A stretch of 33,319 bases of DNA from Frankiaceae bacterium (GTDB taxonomy: Bacteria; Actinomycetota; Actinomycetes; JAFAQI01). The stretch is taken from the NCBI GenBank assembly GCA_030840585.1, contig JAVEEG010000023.1, forward strand, positions 1 to 33,319. The letters run 5' to 3'. Shown here one piece after another: positions 33,292-33,319 of this stretch. The notes below the pieces were generated by a model that was not told the origin of the DNA, did not search any database, and was given only the letters and a program-made list of their open reading frames with translations. The position numbers were made by a program, and so were the translations under genes. Positions within the stretch are counted from its first letter, which is position 1. The number at the start of each line of letters is the position of its first letter.

Positions 33292-33319
33292 TGAGGGTCG
33301 GCGACACGCCGAGCCGCAG

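Overview
The window is a chromosomal segment of a high-GC actinobacterium. The evidence is uniformly GC-rich coding sequence, frequent GTG starts, a dcw (division and cell wall) cluster with actinobacterial architecture (mraZ, rsmH, ftsL-like, ftsI, murE, murF, mraY, murD, ftsW, murG, murC, ftsQ), an SOS box of the actinobacterial TCGAAC-N4-GTTCGA type, and a structured RNA between mraZ and rsmH that fits the actinobacterial mraW motif. No insertion sequences, phage genes, tRNAs, rRNAs or CRISPR arrays were seen. The species cannot be named from this sequence.

Left part (1-8574). metF and a CDP-alcohol phosphatidyltransferase run rightward, followed by a small VOC-fold gene preceded by an inverted repeat. 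Converging on them is a leftward run of seven genes, each overlapping the next by 4 bp: a YbaK-type deacylase, a CrtA (spheroidene monooxygenase)-like protein, a GNAT acetyltransferase, a CrtO-like FAD oxidoreductase, a CruF-like membrane protein, a CruG-like family 2 glycosyltransferase and a CrtI/CrtD-like desaturase. Together these look like the tailoring part of a carotenoid pathway (hydration, desaturation, keto group insertion, glycosylation). Phytoene synthase is not in the window. The first 41 bases may be the start of a leftward polyprenyl diphosphate synthase gene that would supply the precursor.

Middle part (8575-14191). A perfect 16-bp LexA-type palindrome overlaps a TTGACA/TATGTT promoter that reads right into a hairpin-rich leader and a SAV_6107-type HEPN gene. 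Next come two paralogous secreted LAS-type (HxxxxxxD...HxH) putative cell-wall metallopeptidases, a class I methyltransferase, DNA polymerase IV (dinB) and a DUF3040 membrane protein. A damage-response gene set thus encloses two secreted wall-hydrolase-like genes, and the same SOS box lies just upstream of the leftward carotenoid operon.

Right part (14274-33319). A leftward MoxR ATPase - DUF58 - transglutaminase operon is divergent from the rightward dcw cluster. The mraZ promoter carries 10-bp-phased AGTGG repeats that fit MraZ autoregulation. An imperfect ~98-nt hairpin separates mraZ from rsmH. From murE to ftsQ, all genes but murG overlap the upstream gene by 1-4 bp. The window ends in the leader expected before ftsZ, with a promoter and a 9-bp inverted repeat. 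The main candidates for something new are the SOS-linked wall-hydrolase module with its structured leader and the CrtA/CrtO/CruF/CruG-like pigment operon next to the same SOS box.
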